A stretch of 64,000 bases of DNA from Phaonia tiefii (GCA_963931995.1 OZ008370.1:3991001-4055000); one strand, 5' to 3'; shown: positions 36,701 through 51,700, counted from the stretch's first letter. Translations and numbers: made by a program. The notes: a model not told the origin generated them from the sequence alone.

Positions 36701-39700
36701 CAGTTTCGAAGAACTTCGTACCAAGACTGGATGCTGAAAAAACTGTATTTTGTTGTTGTTTGGATACAAATGTAACGTGTTCGTAGCTTGCTGCAAATAT
36801 AGTGAACTTGTGTCCAAACACATTGTGTTTGCTATTCAATATTATATGTTTGAGACACAATGATTAATGCGTTATAATATATTGTGACCCAAAAGTAGCG
36901 TTGTTTGTTGAAAACTGCTGAAAACAAAAACGTGACAGGCAACACAGAAACAAAAAGGCAACAGATTTTCAAATCATAAAAACAATGCTTGCAAACATAT
37001 ACATGTTTCCTGCAATATGTGGCTGGGGCCGGGTTTTTCAGCGTTTGTTTTTGGGGAAATCTTCAAGACAAACTGTGTGTCATGCAGTGTCTAAAGTGCC
37101 CGACTCTTGTATATGAGAACCAGAGTCCAATTTCTGAATTGTCCAACTTTCATTATCTTTTGCTGACGGTCAAATTGTATAGTGGTAATTGACGTACGTA
37201 ATTGACTAGAAATTATACCGGGAGGTTAAAGGACATAGTACAAATCGAAGACAACTTATTTCTTCAAGCGGCTCAATCTTTTGTCGTTTTTCTCCAATTG
37301 CTTTTGCAGGAATTCCTCTACCTGAACTATCCTGCGATGTCTTGGTCGTCTTACTCTTCGCCTTCCTTCAAGTACTTCTATGAATGCCTTTCGCGTTGGG
37401 TCATCTTTGTTCATTCGATTGACATGGCCTTGCCAGCGTAATCGCTTTATTTTAATTCAGTGAACTGCATGTTGCTTTTACTCCTGACTGTTATAATCGT
37501 ATTAACCACAGCCTTTCTCGTTATCATCTCCATTAAGATGTTGAAGGGATGGCACAATGTGGTGCCACCATGTCGTTTATGTTGTTATTCGGGAAATTGG
37601 AACTCTTACAAGTCTTTCTTAACTAAGTTGCAATGTGAGGTGAAAACACAGTGTTTCCGAGTATTTTTCCAAAATATTACCAAGTTTACAAGATATTTTC
37701 AGCTTTCTCCTATTAAACTTTGAGGTGATTTCCGGGGAACTTTAATTACATTTGTGGTATTTCAAGGTTTTAATTATTTCAATTCTATAAGTTTACACAA
37801 TAAACCTTGATCTTTCTCTCTTTAATCAATAACTAATTTCATTTATCAACAATAATTGATTGGATGTTTAACATGTTTTAACCTGGTGAAAGGTTTCGGT
37901 GATTATTGTATTACCACGCATTCATTGTTAGCCACTGCAACTGTCTGTTTTTATGGTCAAAAAGTTATCAGATGATTTAGCTTTTTTTCGTTTGATATAA
38001 TGGTTTAAACAACCCTCCCCCTCCCCAAATTCATTGAATTTAACTTACGGAATTGTGGAAACCTCGCCCGATACGTTCTGCTTTCAGCCAGACCTGCCAT
38101 TCACCCGTTTTGCCATTCCATGATGTGCAAGTATGATGCCATTGACGGACTCTCAATGGATAGTTGAGTCTGCAACAAAATACCTAATTAACTTTACTAT
38201 AAAAACATAAAACAACAAACAAAAAATTCAACAGAAACAAATCAAAATCTAATAAATTAAAATGCATTGATTGATTAGCTGGTGGTGGAGTTTGCGCAAG
38301 GGGACTTAAGAGTTGAATGAGTGTTGCGCTTGCGCATCAGCCCAATTGTTGCTCTTACTTACCGATACATTTGTTGGCCTTTTATGGCCATGGAGATGAA
38401 ACTGGAATTTTTCGCATTTGCTACCCAGAATTGGAATTCCCTGATTTCGTCCTCGCCTGTACAAAAAGATGAAAACGAAATTTGAACAGATCCAAAATTA
38501 ATAAAGTGTTACCTGCCAAAAAAAATAAAATTGCATAACTACAATTGATGATATAACTCTTTTTTGGTTGTTACTAACGATTGATACAATGTTCGTACAT
38601 CATAACAAGCATTCGAAGGTTTCGATTTCAATAGTTGATTATAAGATAATCACAACGTCATCATGATATATGACTACATGTTATAACACTGCGACCTGGT
38701 GTGATCTTTTATGAGAGAAGCTGCTGCGCATGCGTTTAATGCCCAACAGCAGTTCGTGCAGACGATTGTCTTTGCAATTGTATTAAGATTAATTATTTCA
38801 TTTATTATCACAGCGGGCCATATTGTATGCAACAACTGTGCTGCATTCCCCCTTGACAGTTCTGCCTTGTCGTGGTCCGTCCGCCACTACGAGTATAATT
38901 ATGTGAATTACCTTTACTGAGTTTTGTTGGTTTACTAACCCAGTAATTGTATTGGTTTTTGTTACAAGTATTTTTAAATTACAGACTTGCTGTGAACTGC
39001 GACAATTGCACGAATAACTTATAGTCAAAATTATGTTACCTTTTCAAGAGGAAATGATTGGTTTCCACATCTTGAAATGTGGAGCAATTTTTTTTTGGAT
39101 GGAAAATGAGTAGTACTAGCATAAATGTACAAAAATAGCCAAAGTCATTTATGGAAGTTGCTAAAACAAACAGTTTTAGCGTTAATGACAACCAAACAAG
39201 AGATAACACTTACAATATTACAGATTTTACAGATAAACCAAAATGTAATATTACATAAAATGACATTAATGAGTATTTGCAATTTTGTAGATGGCAAAAC
39301 TAGCACATGGAAGTATTTAAATACATTTCAGATAATTATAAAAATTTCCCTCAAAATTTCCCAATTTTTTGGGTAGGATAAATAGGAAAAAGACATCAAG
39401 CCTAATCAAAAAAAAAAGACTAATTAAATTATTACTAAATTATGCCAAGAAACAAAAAGTCCGAAAGCATTAAATGACAGAAGACAGTAATTGAATAGCG
39501 AATGATTAATAACATTTAAGACATTTTAAAAATATTTCCAACGGTAAATTTAGAATTAGAATTATTTAGAATTTTTGTAGTAGAGTACAAAAATTCTAAA
39601 TACACTGTTATCATTTTGTAAAACAGTAGATAATTAAAGTATAACGTGCAGTTTTAGATTTAATGGCAACCAAACTAAATGGAACACATACAATTTTATA

Positions 39701-42700
39701 GATTTTCATTTAAACAAAAAATTTCCTAACGTGTACAATGACAGGAAACAGTATTTAAAATTTTTCGATAAGAAAAACTAGCTCCCTAAAGTGTTTCATT
39801 ACATTTAAGACAATTTAAAAAAATTTCCCTGAAAATTTCCCTAAAGGGAAATATTTAATTTTCGCCAAAAATTCTAAATAGATAACAAAACTCGTATAAC
39901 AAAGTGATTAATTATTGAGAAAGTTTTAGTTTTAGCCTTAACGGCAACTAAACGAAAAATAATTGAAGATTTGATAGATTTCTATTTAAACAACAATTAT
40001 GTAACGCATACGATATCAGGAAACAGTATTTAAAATTTTGTATATAGCTAAAAGTAGCTCCATGAAGAAGACAATTTAACAAATTTACCTGAAAATTTCC
40101 CTAAAGGGAAATTTGTAATATTTCCCAAAAACTGTAAATAGACAACAAAACTCATATAAAAAAGTGCTGAAGTATTGTAGAATTTTTAGGTTTAGCCTTA
40201 ACGGCAACTAAACAAAACATAACTCTGCAAATTTTATAGATTTCCATGTATGTATGTATGTATGTAAATACAGATTTCCCAAAGCATGATAGAAAACAAT
40301 ATGGCAATATTTTAGGTAGCAAAAACTAGCTCACTGAAGGATTCAAACACATTTAAGACCATTTAAAAATTTCACTGAAAATTTTATTTTAGGGATTTTT
40401 TTTTTAATTTTTTCCAAAAATTTTAAATAGATAACAAATCTCATATAAAAAGTGGTTAATAATTGAGAAGGTTTTAATTTTAGTCATAACAGCAACTAAA
40501 CAAAAGATAACAGCAAATTTTTTAGATTTCCATGACACAAAGTTTCCAAACATTAAATGACAGAAACACGATTTTGCAATTTTTTAGGTAGCAAAAACTA
40601 CCGCACTGAAGTGTTTCAATACATTTAACACATTTTCAAAAATTTCCCTTAAAATTTCCCAAAAGGGAAATTTTTAATTTTCCGCAAAACTTGTAAATAG
40701 GTACCAAATTTCTCTGGTTCAAAATCATAACAAAAAATCAAAAATATATTTTTAATTAACAAGGCGTTCAAAATACAACAAAATGATTAAATTTTCATTT
40801 CGCGGAGTCACTAAATTGCAATTACTTTCGCAGATGTTCACAACTAAATATATGTAAATTTAAAAAAAGAAGTAAATAACGGGTTTTTCAATAAGAGCGC
40901 TACAAAAGTTTATTTTAAATAAAACAAAAACAATGAAATTCTTTATTCCTGTGAAAGTACGTTCGATGCCATTATGTATGGAACTCGATTTCTTTTGCAT
41001 GGCCACCACGGGCACGCTTGCAGAAGTCCAGACGCTGAACCCAATTTTCGACGGTTTTCAAGCATAAACCGGCCGATACTGCTGCAGTTTCACGTTCGAT
41101 ATTCGTACGAAGTTCATCAATTGTCGCTGGCTGTTGGCATAGACCATAGACTTGACGTAGCCCCATAGGAAATAATCTAACGGCGTCAAATCGCACGACT
41201 GAGGCGGCCAATCGACTGGGCGATAACACGTTCACCAAACTTGGTTTCCAATAAATTGATTGTGGCATTCGCTGTGTGGCTTGTGGCGCCGTCCTGTTGG
41301 AACCACATGTCCTCCAAGTCCATATTATCCACTTGGGGCCAAAAATATTCGGTTATCATTGAACGGTAGCGATTCGCATTCACAGTAACGTGCCGGTCTT
41401 GATCATCACGGAAGAAGAACGGCCCAATGACGCCGCCGGCCCCTAAGCCGGACCAAACCGTAATTTTTTCGGGATGCAATGATGACTCATGGATTACGTG
41501 TGGATTGCTGTCTGACCAATAACGCATATTTTGCTTATTGACGAAGCCATTCAGCCAGAAATGAGCCTCATCGCTGAAGATGATTTTCCGATGAAAATTC
41601 GAATCATTTTCAAGTTGTTGCTCAGCCCAATTCACGAACATAAATCAAAATTTTAAAAAAATCAAAATTTAAAAATTTTAACTCTGGTGGTATTTGCCCC
41701 TGGGACACCGACCAGTTACAGTGTTCTACTTCTAGTCGAAAATGCTACCATCGTGCTAATATTAGAGTTCGTAATACCTTGCACGCGATCCGCTCTCGAG
41801 CCAAACTTCGGCTCGCTAAAGTTTAATTTTTAAAAATTTTAATTTAATTAAAAATATTTTTGGAAAAATTTCCCCGAAAATTTGCCAAAATGGAAATTTT
41901 TGATATTTGTGAAAATGTCGTCTAGATAACAACGCGAATTTGGAAAAATAAAAATGCAACTATTTTATACACAAATTAAAAATCCCTCAAGGAAAATATT
42001 GTAGAATACTACTATGGACTACTTGTATGGATAAAACAAATCAATGGCAATTCTTAATGACTGAAAAATGTCTATTATGAAACATTGTCACCTAAGAAAT
42101 CTGCGAGAAAAATTTGTAGAAAGTAGAGCTACATACTTGTAACGACAGACAACGTAGTCAAAAAGTGAAAACAGAATTCAATGTAATAGCACGTTGGTTT
42201 ATGGCATGCATTTTTTAGTGAAATTAATATTTCCCCCATTGCTGTCGTTTTTGATTTACCAAATTTTTTTTATTTTCCGGTTTATTCATATAAAGTAATG
42301 TGTGTCAATTGGCTTCAGCAGTTTTATTTGATTTTCATCATTAATTCATGTTTTGCACTCCCTGGCGCAATATGATTGTTGTTGCTGGTCTAAACTAAAA
42401 AGACCGGCCTCCGATACCAACCGAGGCCGAAGGAAAATCTAGGTAGCAACAATTACAAACAGCAAGTTAAACATCAACCCAAACATACCCAACCACTTCC
42501 ACAAGTTATCAACATTTCTCTTATGTAATGTAATGGAAGTCAAGCGGTGGACAGGTAAATGGTCAGGCAAGACGGGCAATATCATTCATATTGACCATTA
42601 CTATTTGTTGCTGTATTTGGACTTTTACACACTGATTCATCTCGGTTAGTATACGAATGAAACAACAACTAAACACCTTGCAAGGTTTGGTTAAATCTTT

Positions 42701-45700
42701 GGACTCGACTTTAATAAAAAGAGGCAGCAACTGCAAATTTTAAATATCTATGCCACATTAGACCTAAGACTCGACTTCCATTCCACTCTTCGCCAGCGAA
42801 ACATGACCAAAGTAGACAAAATGCTTGACTCCAAAACTAAATGCTTCATAAACTACAGAGATGAAAAGAGTCAAGCTGAGAGGGGCTTTCAATCTTTATG
42901 TTTAACAGGAAGTTGGCTTCCTTTCACTTTGTTTCTACTACACCGAGTGTTGAACACTCGTCTGATAGTAATGGAGACTTGAACATTTAACGGAAAAGGC
43001 ACCAAAACTCCGAAAATTACTCTTGCGCAATCCAGAGATATTTTTGTAGTTTTTCGAGAAAAACCAAACAGCTAATTTGTCAGCTTTAAATGCAGTAACT
43101 CTTTCTCCAAAGTATCAACGTTAAACGGCGAGATTCCTAAAGATGTTTAAATAAATTATGGTGGAAATGCTTGTTTTTTGTGAAGGAGAATGAGTTGCAC
43201 CATTTCCTTAAGTAAAGATGAGCATGTTTGTAATATTGGGGTCAGGAAGACAGATGAATTTTCAAATACTTTGATGATAAATACAGGAAGTGATGGGTGG
43301 AAGTAAACAAGATGGGAAAGTTTATTCAAATTTGAATGATAATAAATATTTTATTTTTATTTATTTGAAAACATTTGCTAAACATTCCCCTTGGAGGAAA
43401 ACTATGCGTAGGAGACATTAGAAAATTTCCCAAAAGAGAAATTTTTAAATTTTAGGCACAATAATGTCTAAAATTGCTCAAACTACACTTTTGCATTTAT
43501 TAAAAATTTCCCTTGATAGCAAATCAACCAAATGTGATACTTAAAATCTACATACTCCAAAATATGCATGGCAGATGCAATGAAAGTTTTTGCAGCCAGT
43601 AACAAAAAACTTTCCCTAAAATTTCCCATAAAGGGAAATATTTAATTTTATGCAAATACAGTGACCAAGCACCAATGATGACCAAAAATCTTCAAACTAT
43701 ACTTTTAGCACATATACTAAAAATTTCCCCTGAAGTAACTAACCAAAATTCAATACTTAAGTCTCGGTATAATCAAAACTATGCACCAGAGAAACAAATT
43801 TGATTACAGCAATTAAACAAATTTCCCTCTAAATGAACAGTTATTAATTTTGAGCAAATAAGGTTATTAAACACCAATGATGACAAAAAATCTTCAAACT
43901 TCACTTCTAACACATTTCCTAAACAATATCCTTTTTGGAACTTAACAATATGTTGTACTTAAGGCTCGGTTATAATCAATACTATGCACTATACATGAAC
44001 AACTAAAAAATTTCCTTTAAAATTGCCGAAATAGGAAATTTGTTGATTTTGTGCAAATACGCTTATTCAACACCAACAATGTCTAAAAATCTTGAAACTA
44101 CAATTAAAAAAAAAAAAATACAGCAGACAGTTGTCCGAGGCCTTCGGCCACGGACTGTCCCTGCAGGCTGTGTCAGAGACACGGCCATTAAGTTTAACGT
44201 AGAATACGCCATCCGATAAGACAGAAAACATATATAACAATAAATGATAAATAACATAAGCAAATGAATTTATTTATTTGATAGTTACTTTTGATAATAT
44301 ACATAAGCTTATGGTAGGAAAAATAGGATAAATATGTTTTTAAATTAAAAGAGTAAGGATAAATGATAAATAACAGACGAAAATCAATTTGATTTATATT
44401 TTTTATAATTATATATCCATGTTAAATTCAAATTCACATTTAGCATTTTGTTTCACTTAAATACATAAGTAAATATACGAAATTTCAATATTTCATCAAT
44501 CAAAACAACAGCCGAAGGTTTGTGTCCACACTGAAACAGCAGCATAGTTTGTGTTCACGCTACAAACTCAAACACTCAACCAAACACCAAACATATGTTT
44601 GAGTGTATGTGTTAAGACAATTTTCATTTGAGAAATTTAAATATTAGGAAGATATCAACCAATATGAAATGTATATCAAACGAAAGATAACATCTTCATT
44701 TACCTACAAAAAAATTTTTAAAAAAAGTTATCTCGCCGTTTCCTCATAATCAATGAAATAAAGATTACAACAATAACAATCTGACATGACTCCCTATACC
44801 GTAAGGTAAGACGTATTCTACGCCAAACCAATTATTCCAAATTTCCCTTGAAGGAATTCAAAACTAAATTTGATCTAAAATTTCCCTAGTTAGAAATTAA
44901 ACATAGTGTTAGATTTAAAAGTCATTGTAGTCGAAACTATATACTTTAGATGGAGCAAACATAATTACAGCCATTAGAAAAAATTTCCCTCAAAAATTTC
45001 CCAAGAGGAAAATTTCTTAATTTTACCAAATATGGCTAGTAAACACCTATAATGCCCAAAACTCTTTTAACTACATTGCAAATGCATTTATTCAAAATTT
45101 CCCTAGTATGAAATTAAATATAGCCTTACATTTAAAAATCGGTATAATCGAAACTATGAACTTTAGATGAGCAAACATGGTTACAGTCATTAGAAAAAAT
45201 TTCCCTTAAAATTTCCCAAAAGGGAAATTTGCTGATTTTATGCAAATACGATTAGGAAACACAAATGGTGCCTAAAAATGTTTAAATTCAATTTTCAAAG
45301 CATTTACTGAAAATTTGCCTGGAAGGATATTAAGTAGAATGATATAGTTAAGGGTCAGTATAATCAAAACTACGCACTATAGGCGGAATGAACGTAATTA
45401 AGGCCATTAGATAAAATTTGCCTTAAAATTGCAAATTTGGTAATTATGTGCAAATACGGTTACTAAGCATTGATGATGACAACAAATCGTTAGTTTCTTT
45501 AAACTATACTTTAAAAATATATAAGCAGAGGAAAACATCTTTCTATCAGAGAATTTACTTCATCAAATCAAGTACGTACCTTCCTAAAATTAAGGTACAA
45601 CGATCTTCAATTTAGGAAATAAAGAAGTAATTGAAGAATGAATTAATATCCTTGAATATATATTACCAGTGCTCACAAGAACTGGAAAGATTGGATAATA

Positions 45701-48700
45701 AACCCCATTTGATAGGATTTGACCGACAACCAGCAAAAGTAGACTACTTGAACGATAGCCAACATTAACTAAATGAGAATTTGGAAGGTAATATTCAAAA
45801 TTCTCAACACTAAATATCCAAATTGTTACTCCAGTTAAGTAAATAGGTTTTGAAATTAAGCACATATTTTTCAACGGACATTGGGAATCAGTGAGTTAAG
45901 CGCTTTTTAGTTTTACACTCACTGAGTGGGACCTACAGTTTTACGCCGATTCCGAGCGGTATTTTGAGAAGCTTTTTCATGGCTAAGTACTCGATAGTGC
46001 CACTTAGTTATGGCGAAATGAAGAAATTTTTCCTAAAAATAATTAATATCTATCAGAATGATATTGAATGCATGCTGGATTTAAAAAACATACTTTAATT
46101 GCCTCTCTTCCTAATTTGTTTGTTATTGTTACACTTTTATACTTTAACTTCAAAAAATTACTTTTTATTGCCCCCCTGCTAGCCTTTAGTTTGGGAACCT
46201 CTGGCTCACGTATAACAATTAACAATTGAACAAAAGCAATTATATGATTAAATTGACTTACTCGAATATGTTAAGATGACATGATCGCCACTGTGATTGG
46301 TAAATCGCATCCAGAAGCAAATAGTGAATTGATTTAACTCCGGCATATCATTGTCATACTGGACAATTCCGTCATGATTGAACGCGTACTTTTTCACCGA
46401 ACATTGATCCTTAAAATGAGAAATAGATTAGAAATTCCAGTATTCAGGTGCGATTCTCATTCTTCAGAGTTCTTTGTAGAGTTAATGATTCCCATCTTTT
46501 TGCCTACCTCGTCTTCATAAGCCGCTGCAGCTTCCGATGACTTGTAGCCAAAGCGCGCATCTCCAAAGTTTATAACACCCGGTGCTGTGGTTATCAAAGG
46601 TTTAAAGTTGCTCTTCCCTGGTAACGCATCCTCAGGTATATCCTTTATAAACAGTTCCTTGCTGCCACCCTCTCCGACATAGCCGGACTTACTGCTAAAA
46701 TCAGGATGTGATTGCTGGAGGCTAAATGAACTTGTGAATGTGGCCGAAGTTGCTTTCGGCCCAGTTATGGCTGCGCCAGCTGTTGGCGCCTGGCCCACTA
46801 TGGGCTTCCAAGCATGATTTAAGGCAATACAACCACTTAGTAATAGCAAGAAGTAAATTAACTTCATGTTGACTTAATCCAGTTTTAATTCCTCCAGCCG
46901 TTTGACGTTTTCAGCAACACAAACCACTTCTTTAATTACTGTAAGCCAAAAAGCCAACCTGGTCTTAACTTGAAATATACGTTTAGGCCACTTTTGTTTT
47001 TGTTTCACTTCACGTTTTGCGCTCTTGTATTTATGAAATGTTGTAACGGTTTTATTACAGCGACTGAAAGCGTTTGGATTCAAGAGGGATTTTGGGGTTC
47101 ACGTATTGGAATGTGCGTCTGTTTGCCGCGACGGTCGGTACTCAACTACCATAAAAAGTTTGTCGTTCGTACGGAGTCGAGCATACGCGCATGCGCAATA
47201 TGAAAACAAACCCACCATCCCTCTTTGTGACTCAAATCCGCCGATTTTTACCTCGCAGCCAAAGACAACATCAGAGCCAAAGACAACATCAAAGCTTCCT
47301 ACATTTGTAGTACCGAAAGCTTTTTTGTTGCTGTTTTGTTTTGACTTCTAACAAAGCAAATTGCAGTTTTAAGTCGGAGATTAATCTCCGATTATGTCGA
47401 AGCTTTATAGCTGAGCCATCGTGAGTGTGAGCGTGGAAATTGTTTCGTTTTCGTTTTCATTTTCGTTTTTTTTTCGTTTTTATTGTTGTACTATAGAAAT
47501 GACAAATCAAGAGGTGTTAAAGTATCTTGTCGTTTTTGTTGCAATTTTGTTACCTGGGAGTAATTGATATGTACGGTATCAGATGTGGTGGCATGGGCTC
47601 GTATGGGTGGCTATGGTGAACTGGTTCCAACAGTCCGTCTGTCTGTCCGTTTGTCTAGTCACTCATTCATTCAAACAATCATTGATGCCTCCATTGTTAT
47701 GGCTTGAGATTGGTTACAAAACGATGTGCCCACCACAATCTTCAAATGTTGGTACTTTATGTTATCAATCAAGTTTGTAACAGTTTGTAAAATGCTTTAG
47801 TTCACCTCACTTGTCCTTGATTTCTGCATTTGTAAATATTGAGAGCTGTTGACACTTTGAAACTAAGAATACACTTTTTCAAAAATGTACCTTTAGTGCA
47901 CTTTCCAGGCATACATATCAGTTTGGTACAATTATAGGTGTCTGAGCGAGACATAGGTCATAACACCGTATTACATTAAGAAGAAGAAAGTGTACTCTTT
48001 AGCACAGATTTATACACATTGTGTACTTTACGCACTTCTTAGTAGTGCGTTTATACTGTTTAATACAACTAGTATGTATGTTATATAGAGCACACTTTGT
48101 TTAGTATTTAGTACACTGTATTTAGTACTCTAATTTTACTTTACTACATTTGTGCACTTTCTAGATCACGATCTATACTTTTTAGTACACATTCTGCAGT
48201 ATTTAGTAGTTCTATTTTGGATTGATAACATTTCTTTGAGTACATTTTGGTACAATTTGTCTAGTTCTCAGTACTCCTTTGGTACTTTTTAGAACAATTT
48301 GTGTGCTCTTTAGCCTTGTTTACTTTTAAGTACACTTTATATACATTTTTCTATACTTTGTGTAGGATTCCGTACAATTTGTGTAACTTTTAGTAAAGGT
48401 TGTCCAAGTGCTGGTACACCTTGGGTATTTTTAGTACCAGTTGTGTACTTTTGAGTATACCTTTTGTACATTTTATGTACATCATATTACTCGTTTTTTT
48501 TAGCTTTTACCCCTCGTGTAGCTTTTCATATAAATTATGTACTTTGTGATCAAATTTACTTATTTCCTGGTACACATTGTGTACTTCTGTTCCTCTTGCT
48601 GTGACGCTTTGGTTACTCGAAGCGTACTTAGTTAATTTTGTGTACTTTAAAAAAAAAGAGTTTTATGTTCTGTTTGTCGTACTTTGTGTAGCAGTTTGTA

Positions 48701-51700
48701 TAAATTGTGTACTTTGTCATACAATCTACGTATTGGTTGGTACACTTTGTGCACTTTTGTTACACTTGGTGCTATGCTATGTGTAGTTCTTAGTGCACTT
48801 TTGTGTATTTTTTTCTCTACCACTCCGAACTTGGCAAGATGATCGTACGCAAAATATTTTATTTGCTACTATTTGTTTGCTAACTGTTCATATAAGTTCT
48901 GTACCAAGAAATACATAATACAGCTAAATGTATGTATTTCTAGCTACAATTTTAACACTTTATGTACATTTTGGACATTTATTGTTATTATAGCAATTTT
49001 AGTGTCTTCTGGATGACATTAATGGGCCTTAACGCGTAAGACACAGGGAACAACTCAACAGGTGAACGCTAACGTATTCAGACAGGGCGAAGAGATTTTA
49101 TATAACACTTTGTGCCAGCGTTAGAGTTTGTTTCAATTGTGGTTACAATCGATAGAATTTTGGTAAATTGTCATACAGGGTTGAATTTAAAATACTTTTT
49201 ATTTGGCATAATCATACGTTCAACTGTCATATTTGGTCTTTTCACAACTTTGATTTTCAATATAATATTCAACATAATATTTAAAATATATTCCTACATC
49301 TTCAAACATCGCTATGTTGTATATAATCACAGGTTTACATAAATTTTATGTTATTACATCTTGACATGAAATTCAAAGCCATAAGGTCAATTAAATGCAA
49401 ATTACAATATGCAAAAACTATTTAAAATATCAGCTATGAACTACACAAATGTTGTATTTAATTATACGTCAAAACAAAGCCACATTTATTAAAACACATT
49501 AATAAAATCTGATTTACGCCTTGTGAGATTTAGCACCTTCTGATGGGAAACCTTCAGTGGCCTCCGTATCCATTGCATTGATGTTATAAAAGATGACATG
49601 GAAATATATATCGCGGCTGAAGGCCACCAAAAACAAGCAGAATACTCAAGATGTTATAATTTTTATGGATAAACTATAAATTCTTACCCAATGTCAGATT
49701 GAAGTGGCTGCCTCTATTGGCATGCTTGAACCACTTGTTCGAGCATAGCGTTTGGTATCTCAGTAATAACACGTGCAATGTTGTTTCCCACGCTGAAATT
49801 GATGCTGGTATATCCGCATAGATTAGTGACGTCACATAACTTCATAAAGAATAGTCTAGATGCGTTACACCACACGATCTTTGTGTCCAACTCAGTGGTT
49901 CTAAATGTGAGAAAAATTGCTCGTCGAACTCATTTCTAAATAGGTGGATTGTTTCGCTACATGTGTGGCATGTAGCGCCTTCTTGTTGAATCCACATGTC
50001 GACCAGATTCAGATCATGCTTTTTAGACAAAAAAAACTAAAAATCATACACCGTAACATTGTATGTCCATCGTCAAATTTAACTAAAAATGGGCCGATGA
50101 TTCCGACGGCCCATAACCCACACCAAACAGTGAATTTTCCTGTAGGCATTAACACTCTTGTATTGAATTTTGTTGCTCGTCAAATCACATCCAACAATTT
50201 TACTGATCTACCAAAAATGAGGTTCGTCGCTGAAATGGTCGAACTGCGCGAAAAACATTTCTCCATCATGAAATGTTTAATAGTAAACACATTGTTTTTG
50301 GGTACAGGTATACTATATTTGCGATATTCTCCAAACACACGTTACATTTGCCTCCAAACAAGGAAAAAAAATACATATTTTTCAACGAGTACTTATATAC
50401 GATTGATGATCTACCGGTGGTATCAATTCAGGCGCTGTAATTAGGCATCTGATGATGAACTTGTCCCGGAGTTCGAATCTAGTCATGACAGTGAGTGTGC
50501 TTTCATTAAAAAAACTGTTTCATTAACACGTAATATGTTTATATTTCAAGTCGCGGCAAACATTATATGTTCGCAATAAATTTTTGCAAAATAATATTTT
50601 ATTTAAATATTAAATCATTTAAATATTTGCAAAATGATTCGCCAAACCAAAATATGTTTGGGACAGACCTGTCTCACCCCGCGCGCATTAAATGTTTAAT
50701 CACATCAATCTTTCCTGTCCATACATTAACATCCACTAAAGTTTTTCCATATCGTCATGTAGGTTAAATTGCAGCCACTTCAAATCGCTTGGTTCATATT
50801 TCCATCCATGTTCAAGTTTTTGTTTTGTTCGCCTCAGTGGTTTTAGCCATAACTGGATGCTAATAACCAACTAAACTGATGCCTGATGCCTGGTTTAAGG
50901 TTGAAATACAACCGCCATGTATGTGGGTATATACTAACTACTAACGGCCAAGAACTTGACACTTGAGTTGTAGCAGAAAAAAGATAGATAGAGGGAGGAA
51001 GAGAAAGACAGGGAGGATTTGGCTCAAAACAAAAGCTAAATTTTTTTTCATTTATTGTGGTCAATTACCTTCAAGTGGCAATAAACAGTTAATAAAAAGT
51101 GAAATTATGGTTTATGGAAACAGCACTCGTAAATATCCATGTCACTGACTGACTACTGCCTTGCGCGCACTCTTGTGCCCAGAGGGTGCGGAAACGTTAA
51201 AGAAAACTTGGTCAAATGCCAATGAAATCTGGCTGTTATGAAACTGCCAACATTATAGCCATATAAATAACAGTAATAACAAACTATTGCAGCGATTACA
51301 TTGAAAACTTGGTTAATGTTTTTTTGTGCAATTTCTTTGACTTTGCAGATTGGCAAGCAGGCGCCGTATTATGTGGGTGCCTCGCAAACTTTGCCTCGTG
51401 GGATGTATACCGATCGCAACAAGGTGTCCATGGGTAAGTATAGTGGAAGCAGGTCATGCGTCATCTTGGCCTAAGGAAAATGGCAAAGTTCATAACTGAA
51501 ACCAATTTTTCTAAACAAGACCAAGTGCAGATGGAATTGTTTCAACAGGAACTGTCAAATCACAGTTATGAACCTTGGTACATTTCCTTGATATCTATAT
51601 TGTATGTTTTCCTTTATCCTCGTATATAAAATCGTTTTAATCCGTCCCTTGTTAAAACGTTTTCTTTATTCTGGTTAAAATGTTGCATGAATTGGTTTTA

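Noticed and set aside
46868..46985. TATA box (TATATTT at 46979-46973) and initiator (CAGT near 46940) for the pentraxin gene
   Set aside because: The spacing of about 40 bases exceeds the usual 30-32, so I did not annotate it as a promoter.
49944..50444. 166-codon plus-strand open frame
   Set aside because: It is antisense to a decayed mariner transposase; the minus strand carries the recognisable motifs.
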